Part shown: one piece after another, positions 8,053-14,988 of the stretch | Position numbering within the stretch: position 1 is the first letter of the stretch | How the letters are laid out: every line of letters starts with the position of its first letter | Assembly: GCA_020725805.1 (NCBI GenBank) | Contig: DYEF01000039.1 | Coordinates: forward strand, 1-20,901 | Source: Bdellovibrio sp. | Lineage (GTDB): Bacteria; Myxococcota; SpSt-1050 | Reading direction: 5' to 3' | DNA: 20,901 bases | The notes under the pieces: generated by a model | Told to the model about the DNA's origin: nothing | Seen by the model: only the letters and a program-made list of their open reading frames with translations | Databases searched by the model: none | Position numbers and translations under genes: made by a program

Positions 8053-8262
8053 ATGAAAGAATCTACCTACAAAATTATTGAACTCGTAGGCACATCAAAA
8101 AAGTCGTGGGAGGATGCCGCAAAGAACGCCGTCGAGACAGCAGGAAAGTCCTTAAAGGAACTAAGGATTGCCGAGATTTCGGAGTTGGACATGAAAATCG
8201 AAAACAATAAAGTCGTGGCATACAGGGCAAGGGTAAAGGTATCATTCAAATATCTGGAATGA
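8053..8262 (+). CDS. Dodecin-family protein, calcium-dodecin (SecE2-like) type
   Basis: This 69-residue protein has the dodecin pattern throughout: a first strand YKIIELVGTS, a helix rich in Ala, then two strands ending in VKVSFKYLE. Dodecins assemble as hollow dodecamers that store flavins. In flavin-binding dodecins a Trp just before the second strand stacks on the flavin and a Gln in the third strand contacts it. Here these positions read LRIAEIS (Ile for Trp) and YRARVKVSF (Arg for Gln). That pattern resembles the calcium-dodecin/SecE2 group (Mycobacterium tuberculosis Rv0379), so flavin storage should not be assumed. AGGAGG lies 5 bases before the ATG. The Smr gene starts one base after the stop. 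Confidence 0.92.
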   Translation: MKESTYKIIELVGTSKKSWEDAAKNAVETAGKSLKELRIAEISELDMKIENNKVVAYRARVKVSFKYLE

Positions 8263-8263
8263 A

Positions 8264-8914
8264 ATGGATGATTTCAAAAAGAAACTCTTAGAGATTAAGA
8301 AGAACCTGATAAAAGAGAATCAGGTGAGAGAAGAGAAGAAAAGGAAAGAAGAACCGGTCGAAGAAAAAGTCACTGAAAACTACCTGTCCGACGAAGAACT
8401 GTTCGAAAGAGAGATGGAGGGGGTCAGAAAGATTCCCAGAGACGGCCGAATACCCAAAAAAAGTATTCCGAAGACACCCAAGGTATCGGATGAAGATGAT
8501 GAAATAATCCATACCCTCAGTATGCTCATAGACGGAGATATTGAGTTCAGAATCAATGATACGGCAGAGTATATCGAGGGATACAATGTAAAGGACTATG
8601 ACCCGAATGTCCTGAAAAAACTCAAAAAAGGTGAAATTGCCTATCAGGATTATATAGACCTCCACGGCAAGACAAAGGACGAGGCCAAAAGCCTTGTAAA
8701 GAATTTTATAGAGCAATCACGCAAATTCGGAATGAGGTGCGTCCTTATAGTTCACGGCAAGGGAATACATTCGAAAGATTATATGCCGGTTCTGAAGGAG
8801 TCGCTTAAGGGCTGGCTATCCGGCAAATCAACGGGGAGACATATACTTGCATTCTGCTCGGCAACTCCGCGGGACGGCGGAACAGGTGCAATTTATGTAT
8901 TGCTGAGAAAATAA
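8264..8914 (+). CDS. Smr-domain protein (MutS2 C-terminal-like putative nuclease)
   Basis: This 216-residue protein has an N-terminal highly charged helical region (about 1-55, rich in K/E/R) and a C-terminal Smr domain (about 128-216). The domain carries IDLHGKT at 131-137, HGKG at 164-167 and the closing GGTGAIYVLLRK. Smr domains are found at the end of MutS2 and as single proteins; several act as DNA- or RNA-cleaving nucleases (for example in ribosome rescue). The segment just before the domain (EYIEGYN...LKKLKKGE...YQDY) is typical of free-standing proteobacterial Smr proteins. The ATG follows the dodecin stop by one base, and no separate ribosome site is needed, so translation is likely coupled. 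The substrate is not known. Confidence 0.9.
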   Translation: MDDFKKKLLEIKKNLIKENQVREEKKRKEEPVEEKVTENYLSDEELFEREMEGVRKIPRDGRIPKKSIPKTPKVSDEDDEIIHTLSMLIDGDIEFRINDTAEYIEGYNVKDYDPNVLKKLKKGEIAYQDYIDLHGKTKDEAKSLVKNFIEQSRKFGMRCVLIVHGKGIHSKDYMPVLKESLKGWLSGKSTGRHILAFCSATPRDGGTGAIYVLLRK

Positions 8915-8915
8915 T

Positions 8916-8944
8916 TTTACTTTGGCCCTCTGTTGTAGTATAAA
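8916..8944 (+). promoter_or_regulatory. Possible promoter directly upstream of the adenylate cyclase
   Basis: TTTACT (8916-8921), 17 bases, then TATAAA (8939-8944) lies so close to the ATG at 8953 that the transcript would start at or within a base or two of the start codon. No Shine-Dalgarno site is visible in the 38-base gap, unlike most other genes here. A leaderless or poorly translated message is therefore possible. Confidence 0.3.
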
Positions 8945-8952
8945 TATTACTT

Positions 8953-10065
8953 ATGGATGAAAATTCCTTTCAAGACCAAATTAAACTCTATCAGAACCGT
9001 ATCGCCGAGCTCGAACAGGAAATAAGAAATCTGAAAGAGAATAAGGTATCCGTAACAGGACCGAGGACAATATTCGGACTGACAAATATAGTCATTCAGA
9101 CCGATACAAACTTCAATATCACATACATGAACTCTGCTGCGGAAAACCATATTATGAAAAGCCGTCTGGAAATGACCGGCAAACACATCTCGTCCGTCAA
9201 TGCCCCCGGGCTCAATCCCGAAAGACTTGTGGAATATCTCACAAACGCGGTAAAATTCCAGAGACCTTACGAGATCGAGACGAGATATATTCACCCCAAA
9301 AGCGGAAAGGAACATTTCATCAAAATTACCGCCACCGCCCTGAAAGACGGCGCACAGATAATGGTTGAGGACATAAGCAAGCTGAAGATGATAGAACAGT
9401 CTTTCAAGAAATATGTATCACCAAAGGTCATTGACCAGATAACCTCGCAGGGTGTAGATGTCTTCAAACCACGCAAATATGAACTCTCTGTCCTTTTTGC
9501 CGACCTCAGGGGATTTACATCAATGTCATCTCACCTCGAACCCGAACAGGTCAAGGAGATAATTGATGAATTTCTCTCAGCAATGATAAAAACAGTAATC
9601 GACAGCGATGCTATGGTAGACAAGATAGTAGGAGATGAGGTAATGGCCCTCTTCGGTGCACCGGTTCCCTATGAAGACCATGCCCTCAGAGCGGTCAACT
9701 GTGCAATCAATATGCAGAGAGCACACAGCAAACTGATTGAAAAATGGGGAAGAGAAAATAAGCCACAGCCAAAGGTAGGAATAGGTATCAATTCGGGGAT
9801 TATGGTCGTCGGGAATATCGGTTCAGAACAACTTACAAACTATACGGTCCTCGGACACAATGTAAATCTGGCCTCACGTCTCTGTGCCGCTGCTCCGGGA
9901 GGATATATAATCTTGTCCGAATATTCCTTTGAACTCGTAAAGAAGTCCCTTCAGAACAATCCCGGTGCAATTCAGGGGAGAGTAAAATTCAAACAGGGTG
10001 ACATTGTAGAGGCAAAGGGAATACCTCAGCCCGTCCAGACAATAATCATTGAAATAGTCGACTAA
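8953..10065 (+). CDS. PAS-linked class III adenylate cyclase
   Basis: This is a 370-residue soluble cyclase. Residues about 5-32 form a coiled coil, about 35-145 a PAS sensor domain (IVIQTDTNFNITYMNSAAE), then a short linker (KKYVSPKVIDQI) and a class III cyclase domain (about 175-365). The metal-binding aspartates are D184 (FADLRGF) and D228 (VGDEVMALFG). K224 and T298 (NYTVLGH) occupy the purine-recognition positions, and N305 and R309 (NVNLASR) the transition-state positions. A Lys/Thr pair is typical of class IIIb adenylate cyclases, so the product should be cAMP; cGMP is less likely. The GH in place of the common GD (H302) is unusual but outside the core set. No transmembrane segment is seen, and the PAS ligand is unknown. 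The gene is convergent with the M2 peptidase (8 bases between stops). A cyclic-nucleotide-binding protein is encoded at 16024-16503. Confidence 0.93.
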   Translation: MDENSFQDQIKLYQNRIAELEQEIRNLKENKVSVTGPRTIFGLTNIVIQTDTNFNITYMNSAAENHIMKSRLEMTGKHISSVNAPGLNPERLVEYLTNAVKFQRPYEIETRYIHPKSGKEHFIKITATALKDGAQIMVEDISKLKMIEQSFKKYVSPKVIDQITSQGVDVFKPRKYELSVLFADLRGFTSMSSHLEPEQVKEIIDEFLSAMIKTVIDSDAMVDKIVGDEVMALFGAPVPYEDHALRAVNCAINMQRAHSKLIEKWGRENKPQPKVGIGINSGIMVVGNIGSEQLTNYTVLGHNVNLASRLCAAAPGGYIILSEYSFELVKKSLQNNPGAIQGRVKFKQGDIVEAKGIPQPVQTIIIEIVD

Positions 10066-10073
10066 GCATCCGA

Positions 10074-11789
10074 TTAAAAGAACTGTTTTGCAAAATATTC
10101 CGGTGAAAGTTCCTCGCCCGTCGAGAACTTTACAAATGCCTTCCAGTCGAGACTTGCGCCGGGAGAAAAGACCTTATCCTTGACATAGACACCCAGTTCG
10201 GGCGTGTCGATAAAATCAATCTTATTAACCTCTTCTACACTGACATTTCTGATTGATGGTTTCTTATTGATATATCCGGTAATAGCAAAGAGCAGCTGCG
10301 AGCCATAGAGCTCACCGATAATGTAATTATGATAATAGACCGGAACAGTTGCTATGTGTATCTTGGCAGCATAGTCAGGCTCATCCCTGTTGGGAATCCT
10401 TTTTATGTGCTGATACTTTTCGACGAGGTCCCACCACAGTTTATTGAGGTTCTGGTCCGGATTTGCATACGCCTGTGCCTCAAAATTTACCATAACCGCA
10501 CTCCACCTGAGGAACACAAGTTGTCTGAATCTGAGCTGCTTGTCGAATACATATCTGAATTTTGCCCTCTCTTCCTCAGACATTCCCAGATATTTCTTCA
10601 GAAAACCGTCTTTACTGACCGCCCTTTCGAATAACTGAGCTATACCTTCTGTGGTAAAACTCGATGCCGGTGTCCTGAGCAGCCACGGTAAATCCTTTGA
10701 GGTATATTTATCATAAAGGGCGTGTCCCAGTTCGTGAATCAGCGTAGTCATCCAGTCATAATCATTCTTTAGGTTACAAAGAATTCTGATATCGTTCGTT
10801 CTGTCAACACTCATTTCGAATGCATGGGGATTCTTTTTCGGCTTTTCAAAAAGAGAGCTTCTTTCGAGTATATCAGTCGGGTCCATACCGAGACCTTTAT
10901 AGAAATCAACAGAAACCTTCACAAGGTCAAGTTTTTTGAAATAGTTATCGAGATTCAGTTCACCGAATTCGGGAGCCTCCTGAAAGAACGGGTCGAAATA
11001 ATCCCACGGCATCAGCTCATCCGGCTTGACTCCCAGATTGGCGGAGACCATATCATCGATTTCCTTCTTTACAATCTTAAAGGGCTCCTCTGTCAGTTTT
11101 ACAAGATTATCGAAGAGACCGAGTACATAATTCTTATCAAGATCCTGAATCGCAAGTCTGTACTCATAAAAATCCTTGAATCCGACCTTGGTAGCGGCAT
11201 AATTCCTGATATTCATCAGTTCCACTATTTCCTTACCGATCTCCTTACCTATTGATTTTTGTGCCAGATAGGCCTTCTCCCTCAGTTTTCTGTCTTTGGA
11301 GGTTCTCAGTATCTCCTTAATATCATTCATTGTCACTTCCTTATCATCAATTTTAGCCCTGAATGTATTGAATTTCTTCTCAATAGCATTTGACCTCTTC
11401 ACCAGTTCTTCGATGATATCTTTGTCAAGCTGATTCTCAAGGAACATAAGATAAAGCACTTCAATCTCTCTCCTGAGCAGAGAGTCCTTGATATTTCTTT
11501 TTCTATATTCCGATAGTTTTCTGAATTTTTCCCTGTCCGATAATTTGAGACGGTAAAGGGTTTCAAGCTCTGCCGCCTTCTTGTAGTCCTCATCATTTCC
11601 GCCGTCCCACGCGGCATACTGGGTAGCTGCAAGCTCCTTTTCGAGAGGAGCAAGCTCATTTACGATCTCATCTATAAACATTCTTACCTCTTTTTGATTA
11701 GTGCCTGAATACTTCGGATTCGGAACTTCCTTTATACAGCCAGAGACCAAAAACAGGACCAACAAAATCGAAAAAAGGGCTCTTAACAT
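10074..11789 (-). CDS. M2-type (peptidyl-dipeptidase A-like) metallopeptidase lipoprotein
   Basis: The start at 11789 is preferred over the ATG at 11822 because AAGGAGG precedes it and it opens a lipoprotein signal (hydrophobic run ending VSGC, lipidated C18). The 571-residue protein is largely helical, with the zinc-binding HELGH at 352-356 and the third ligand glutamate at 381 (TTEGIAQL), as in gluzincins. The surrounding pattern (AWDGG near the N-terminus, RILCNLKNDYDW before HELGH, and LPWLLRTP after it) fits the M2 angiotensin-converting-enzyme family better than M3 or M32. It should remove dipeptides from peptide C-termini at the cell envelope; its natural substrate is not known. A candidate promoter lies at 11813-11841. 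The neighbouring repeat-protein gene is separated by a strong terminator. Confidence 0.85.
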   Translation of the reverse strand: MLRALFSILLVLFLVSGCIKEVPNPKYSGTNQKEVRMFIDEIVNELAPLEKELAATQYAAWDGGNDEDYKKAAELETLYRLKLSDREKFRKLSEYRKRNIKDSLLRREIEVLYLMFLENQLDKDIIEELVKRSNAIEKKFNTFRAKIDDKEVTMNDIKEILRTSKDRKLREKAYLAQKSIGKEIGKEIVELMNIRNYAATKVGFKDFYEYRLAIQDLDKNYVLGLFDNLVKLTEEPFKIVKKEIDDMVSANLGVKPDELMPWDYFDPFFQEAPEFGELNLDNYFKKLDLVKVSVDFYKGLGMDPTDILERSSLFEKPKKNPHAFEMSVDRTNDIRILCNLKNDYDWMTTLIHELGHALYDKYTSKDLPWLLRTPASSFTTEGIAQLFERAVSKDGFLKKYLGMSEEERAKFRYVFDKQLRFRQLVFLRWSAVMVNFEAQAYANPDQNLNKLWWDLVEKYQHIKRIPNRDEPDYAAKIHIATVPVYYHNYIIGELYGSQLLFAITGYINKKPSIRNVSVEEVNKIDFIDTPELGVYVKDKVFSPGASLDWKAFVKFSTGEELSPEYFAKQFF

Positions 11790-11812
11790 AAATAACCTCC
11801 TTAGTGGTGAAA

Positions 11813-11841
11813 TATCTATCAAAATTAACAGGATTATTCAA
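11813..11841 (-). promoter_or_regulatory. Possible promoter of the M2 peptidase gene
   Basis: On the minus strand TTGAAT (11841-11836), a 17-base spacer and TAGATA (11818-11813) preceded by TGA give an extended -10 arrangement. The -10 hexamer itself is weak. Transcription would start near 11806, before the GGAGG site. Confidence 0.3.
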
Positions 11842-11907
11842 GCAGTAAAAACCGTTATTTACCCGCAAAGTAACCGAAATACCTTTATCAATGAATTTTG
11901 AGTCAGA

Positions 11908-11937
11908 AAATAAAAAAGGCGCCCTTTCAGGCGCCTT
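11908..11937 (-). terminator. Intrinsic terminator of the 11-mer repeat protein gene
   Basis: On the minus strand AAGGCGCC (11937-11930) pairs with GGCGCCTT (11923-11916) around a short TGAAAG loop, followed by TTTTTTATTTT. It lies about 26 bases after the stop codon of the repeat protein. On the plus strand the same stem is followed by AAAAA, so it works in one direction only. Confidence 0.93.
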
Positions 11938-11962
11938 AAAAATATCGTTTAATAAATTTAAA

Positions 11963-12490
11963 TTATTCTGCCTTTTTCTCCTCTGCCTTTTCCTTCTTTT
12001 CCTTGGCCTTCTCCTTTGCCTTCTCTTTCTTCTCCTTTGCCTTCTCTTTCTTCTCTTCCTTCTTCTCCTTGGCCTTTTCCTTCTTCTCTTCCTTCATCTC
12101 TCTGGCCTGCTCTTTTTCCTGTTCCTTAGCCTCTTTTGCTTTTTCTTTGGCCTCTTCCTTCATTTCCTTTGCCTGCTCTCTTGCCTGCTCCTTAACCTCT
12201 TTGGCCTTCTCCTTTGCCTCTTCCTTCATTTCCTTTGCCTGCTCTCTTGCCTGCTCCTTAACCTCTTTGGCCTTCTCCTTTGCCTCTTCCTTTGCCTCCT
12301 TACCTTTCTTCTTGCCCTCTTCCTTCATCTCCTTTGCCTGCTCTCTTGCCTGCTCCTTAACCTGATTGGCCTCTTCCTTTACTTCCTGTGTCTGGGTCCC
12401 TACACCCTGATTCTCCTGATTCTGGGCCAGAAGTACTCCTGCAAAAAGCATCACGAAAGCGAATACTGTCAGCACCACTAACTTCTTCAT
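11963..12490 (-). CDS. Exported protein of 11-residue K/E/A repeats (LEA-like or single-helix)
   Basis: From the start at 12490 (AAGGAGGAT upstream) this is a 175-residue protein. Residues 1-22 form a cleavable signal (MKK..., hydrophobic core, ALA-like end LLAQ). After a short Gln-rich stretch and a partial unit (KEEANQV), residues 45-165 are eleven unbroken 11-residue repeats, with a partial twelfth. The consensus is K-E-E/Q-A-K/R-E-K/Q-A-K-E-M/V/A/K. Hydrophobic residues at unit positions 4, 8 and 11 give the 4-3-4 spacing of hendecad helices. Late units replace them with Lys, so the tail is a highly charged helix. The 11-mers resemble group 3 LEA (LEA_4) proteins, which protect against drying, but a rigid periplasmic single alpha-helix spacer or a coiled coil is equally possible. 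Function is not established; low complexity makes homology claims weak. Confidence 0.88.
   Translation of the reverse strand: MKKLVVLTVFAFVMLFAGVLLAQNQENQGVGTQTQEVKEEANQVKEQAREQAKEMKEEGKKKGKEAKEEAKEKAKEVKEQAREQAKEMKEEAKEKAKEVKEQAREQAKEMKEEAKEKAKEAKEQEKEQAREMKEEKKEKAKEKKEEKKEKAKEKKEKAKEKAKEKKEKAEEKKAE
12155..12286 (-). repeat. Two perfect 66-bp tandem repeats in the 11-mer protein gene
   Basis: Bases 12155-12220 and 12221-12286 are identical. Each encodes 22 residues, that is two 11-mers. A third, slightly changed copy of the unit's start begins at 12320, 99 bases (three 11-mers) from the second. This points to recent duplication of 33- or 66-base modules. Confidence 0.9.
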
Positions 12491-12515
12491 AACATCCTCC
12501 TTGAAAAAGTTTACC

Positions 12516-12540
12516 AGCGGCAAGACCTAAGTCCGCCGCT
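12516..12540 (-). other. Hairpin in the leader of the 11-mer repeat protein gene
   Basis: AGCGGC (12540-12535) and GCCGCT (12521-12516) on the minus strand pair across a 13-base loop that itself contains GAC/GTC. It lies 26-50 bases before the start codon, between any promoter and the ribosome site, and could affect message stability or translation. No known riboswitch was recognised. Confidence 0.45.
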
Positions 12541-12602
12541 TAATCTGCACTTTTAAACACACAAGGTTAAAAAATGTTCCAGACTAGTTCATTCTCCTAT
12601 CA

Positions 12603-12678
12603 GGTCTGCCTGGCACCAAACCAGAACAATTTAAAATATTACCAATAATATCAATTGGTTAGAACGCTACCCGACACC
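12603..12678 (-). repeat. Dispersed GGTGCCAGG-box repeat, copy B
   Basis: This is the inverted partner of the element at 252-316. On the minus strand it reads GGTGTCGGGTA (12678-12668), then the AT-rich core TCTAAC..ATTGAT.TTATTG (12663-12643), then GGTGCCAGGCAGACC (12617-12603). The gap from core to second box is 11 bases longer than in copy A. It sits between the repeat-protein gene and tRNA-Pro. Confidence 0.6.
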
Positions 12679-12706
12679 AGATCTGCCAAATCTTAATCGC
12701 ATAAAA

Positions 12707-12736
12707 ATAGTTCAGGGATTCTGCCTTTGGTCCTGA
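12707..12736 (-). terminator. Possible terminator downstream of tRNA-Pro
   Basis: TCAGG (12736-12732) and CCTGA (12716-12712) on the minus strand form a short stem followed by ACTATTTTTATG. On the plus strand the same stem is followed by CTTTTTT (12737-12743). The stem is only 5-6 bp with a long loop, so this is a weak prediction; the tRNA transcript is the only obvious client. Confidence 0.3.
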
Positions 12737-12814
12737 CTTTTTTGCCTGACAACGAAGATGGCAAACAAAAGACAGTTTACTGATTATTTTTGGAAATTTC
12801 GCCCAAAGAAGGGA

Positions 12815-12892
12815 TGGTCGGGGAGACTGGATTTGAACCAGCGACCCCCTGGTCCCGAACCAGGTGCTCTAGCCAGACTGAGCCACTCCCCG
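12815..12892 (-). tRNA. tRNA-Pro (anticodon CGG), CCA encoded
   Basis: On the minus strand the cloverleaf is complete. The 5' acceptor CGGGGAG pairs with CTCCCCG, with discriminator A73 at 12818 and an encoded CCA at 12817-12815. The D arm contains GGCTCAGTCTGGCTAGAGC. The anticodon arm CCTGG-TTCGGGA-CCAGG gives anticodon CGG (12857-12855), reading proline codon CCG. The T arm has GGTTCAAATCC. A short open reading frame across this locus on the plus strand is not a gene. Confidence 0.96.
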
Positions 12893-12905
12893 AAACAGGG
12901 AAGGA

Positions 12906-12933
12906 ATAATACCATCTTTTATTTAAATTTCAA
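12906..12933 (-). promoter_or_regulatory. Promoter of tRNA-Pro
   Basis: TTGAAA (12933-12928), a 16-base spacer and TATTAT (12911-12906) precede the mature 5' end by 13 bases. It is one of the best sigma70-type matches in the window and lies just after the stop of the upstream hydrolase-like gene, so the tRNA is probably transcribed independently. Confidence 0.65.
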
Positions 12934-12950
12934 GAACTTATTTTATATTT

Positions 12951-14987
12951 CTATTCAATACAGGACGGGATATACTCTTTACCCCCCGTAATAACATTTT
13001 TTGCCTTGAGCAAATCTCTCAGATAAAGACATAACCCGTCTGACTGTTTCAGATATCCGAATTTATAAATCGTAGGATTTTCGTTGGATAATAAAATCAG
13101 ATCCTTCTCTGGATAATAAAGTCTGCTGTGCCTTTTTGATACAATCTCACCTGCCTTATTCATTGCCTCCTCTGCAGATTTCAGATACTCAGCATCATTG
13201 TAAAAAACAGCGGCGTAGACATTATACACAAATATACTCCTGTAGTAATCAGCGGCAAAGCCATCTATTACCTCATCAACAAATTCAATTTTACTCTCAT
13301 TTCTGATGGTTAATGTCTTTTTATAAAACTCCTCCATCTTATGAGAAAAAAGTCTCAGATTCTCCAGAATATTCTTTCTGAAAAACTCCCGCCTTTCCTC
13401 ACTTAGAGAGGATATTTCGTCCACCATAATTCTGTCCGGTTGTCCTATAATTCCGCTCTTGTGCCCGAGTTCAACCCATGCATCTACACCCGCATAATAC
13501 GGAGCAAGCCTCCTGTTTATCAGAAACTCGGCCTGTATTTCTGACAGTTCATATACAAACTGACCTGTAAGATATCCATTCTCACCCATTGGCCTGAACA
13601 TCTCTGCAATCTCTTCCTTTAAGCTGCGGTTCAGATTATAAGATATCCTTGTTGAGAGGTAATCCGTCTGATGATAACCCCACTCCCATCCTGATGTGAA
13701 AACTATGTGACCGGAATTATTCCTGCACAAGTCGCTTTTGCACTCCTTGTTCATAAGTTCTATATCAAGATATCTGCTCCTGAGATAGAGCGGCAGATAC
13801 AAAGGCACACTATTGTCGAAGGCTATCCAGTAGGCGCTCTCAGGAAAGTATACAACCTTTTTTTCGCGTTTGAGATAATCAAGCAGAAATTCGCGATGCT
13901 CCCTGAACGTCTTATGATTATATGCTCCTACTGCCGGCTCCGTAAGATTAAAATACATAACTGTGTGAACAAACGGAACTACCTCTTCTATATACTTCAC
14001 GAGGAAGTAATACAAAATCGTCTCATTATTGTAAGTTACCCAGAGATTATCGAAATTACCCACATGGATTGTACCGGTTATCTCGACCGAAGGTTTAATA
14101 CCCTTAATCTCATCTGCTATGAACTGTATCTCCGAAATAAATCTCGATGGTTCGTTTCCCACGAACTCCCCGAATGACAGATTGAGAACATCAAAGTCCA
14201 GCTCCTTTAAAAAAGCAAGGTCTTCCTCCTTTTCAATCACATAACCGTTCTGAAGACTGGAGGCGGCAAAGACAAGGCAGTTCAACCCCGTCTTCACCCC
14301 CCTTTTGTGTGCATAATCGATAATCGCCTTCGTCTTCTTCCTCCACTCTGCGTATCTTTCGCTATTCAATATATCCTTCAAGGCTACGTACTGGATATAA
14401 TTTCCCCTTATCTTAACCAGCCAGTCAATTATCCTGAAGGCATTTTCAGTATCCGAACCAAGCCATACATCATAAAGAGCCTCTGTAGGGTGAAGAGTAT
14501 GCAGATGAAGACCTCTTGTACCCATTGACGGTCTGAAAATTACATCTTTATCTTTATCAAGAAGCATATTCAGTTCAGCCGGGTCGATACCATCCGGAAT
14601 ATATTCCCTGTAAGGGCTGAAGAATCTGTAACCCAGCATCTCAAGAACAGCATAAATACCGTACTGGATTCCGAGCGGATAATCTCCGTAAAGGTCGATG
14701 TCAAAAGTATTATTTCTGAACCTGAATTTGTAGTAATAACACTCGGCACATTTATCTGTCCTGCCGAGGTTAATATTGATTATAATATTTTCATCCCGTT
14801 CCTTCTTCAGTTCCCGTATATACTTTTTAATATCATCCGACAGACCTGATATCTCAACTGAATCCGATATAAACCTGATATCGAAACCGACCATCCTTCT
14901 TTCAGCAGCGGTATAATCCTCTGTCCGCATTGAGCAGTTCATTAACATTGCCGAAATGATAAACAGATAAACAGGTTTTATTCTCAT
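12951..14987 (-). CDS. Glycoside-hydrolase-like exported protein of unknown specificity
   Basis: This 678-residue protein has an N-terminal export signal ending near C18 (LMNC). A lipobox is possible but atypical because of Asn before the Cys. Residues about 35-130 resemble the small domain that precedes the barrel in GH20/GH67-type enzymes: LYGDYPLGIQYGIYAVLEML then GYRFFSP...EYIPDG. The next about 320 residues look like a TIM-barrel hydrolase, with strand-end acidic residues in LNLSFGEFVG (E274), YFPESAYW (E383) and FTSGWEWGY (E435). A helical C-terminal region follows. No family could be named with certainty, and the catalytic residues are guesses. The ATG at 14987 has GGAG upstream and follows the stop of the small membrane protein by one base, so the gene is the last of an mlaC-small protein-hydrolase unit. 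Confidence 0.75.
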   Translation of the reverse strand: MRIKPVYLFIISAMLMNCSMRTEDYTAAERRMVGFDIRFISDSVEISGLSDDIKKYIRELKKERDENIIININLGRTDKCAECYYYKFRFRNNTFDIDLYGDYPLGIQYGIYAVLEMLGYRFFSPYREYIPDGIDPAELNMLLDKDKDVIFRPSMGTRGLHLHTLHPTEALYDVWLGSDTENAFRIIDWLVKIRGNYIQYVALKDILNSERYAEWRKKTKAIIDYAHKRGVKTGLNCLVFAASSLQNGYVIEKEEDLAFLKELDFDVLNLSFGEFVGNEPSRFISEIQFIADEIKGIKPSVEITGTIHVGNFDNLWVTYNNETILYYFLVKYIEEVVPFVHTVMYFNLTEPAVGAYNHKTFREHREFLLDYLKREKKVVYFPESAYWIAFDNSVPLYLPLYLRSRYLDIELMNKECKSDLCRNNSGHIVFTSGWEWGYHQTDYLSTRISYNLNRSLKEEIAEMFRPMGENGYLTGQFVYELSEIQAEFLINRRLAPYYAGVDAWVELGHKSGIIGQPDRIMVDEISSLSEERREFFRKNILENLRLFSHKMEEFYKKTLTIRNESKIEFVDEVIDGFAADYYRSIFVYNVYAAVFYNDAEYLKSAEEAMNKAGEIVSKRHSRLYYPEKDLILLSNENPTIYKFGYLKQSDGLCLYLRDLLKAKNVITGGKEYIPSCIE

Positions 14988-14988
14988 C

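Noticed and set aside
11891-12481. Leu/Phe-rich 196-residue open frame on the plus strand and a Ser/Phe-rich one at 12003-12365
   Set aside because: They are the pyrimidine-rich mirror of the 11-mer repeat gene. The minus frame has a signal peptide, ribosome site, ordered repeats and a terminator; the plus frames have none.
11963-12490. TonB/TolA-like protein as the identity of the K/E/A repeat protein
   Set aside because: It has a cleavable signal rather than an anchor and no C-terminal TolA/TonB domain; charged repeats alone are not enough.
12758-12991. 77-residue plus-strand open frame
   Set aside because: It runs straight through the tRNA-Pro gene on the other strand; the DLNQRPPGPEPGAL-type peptide is a common tRNA translation artefact.
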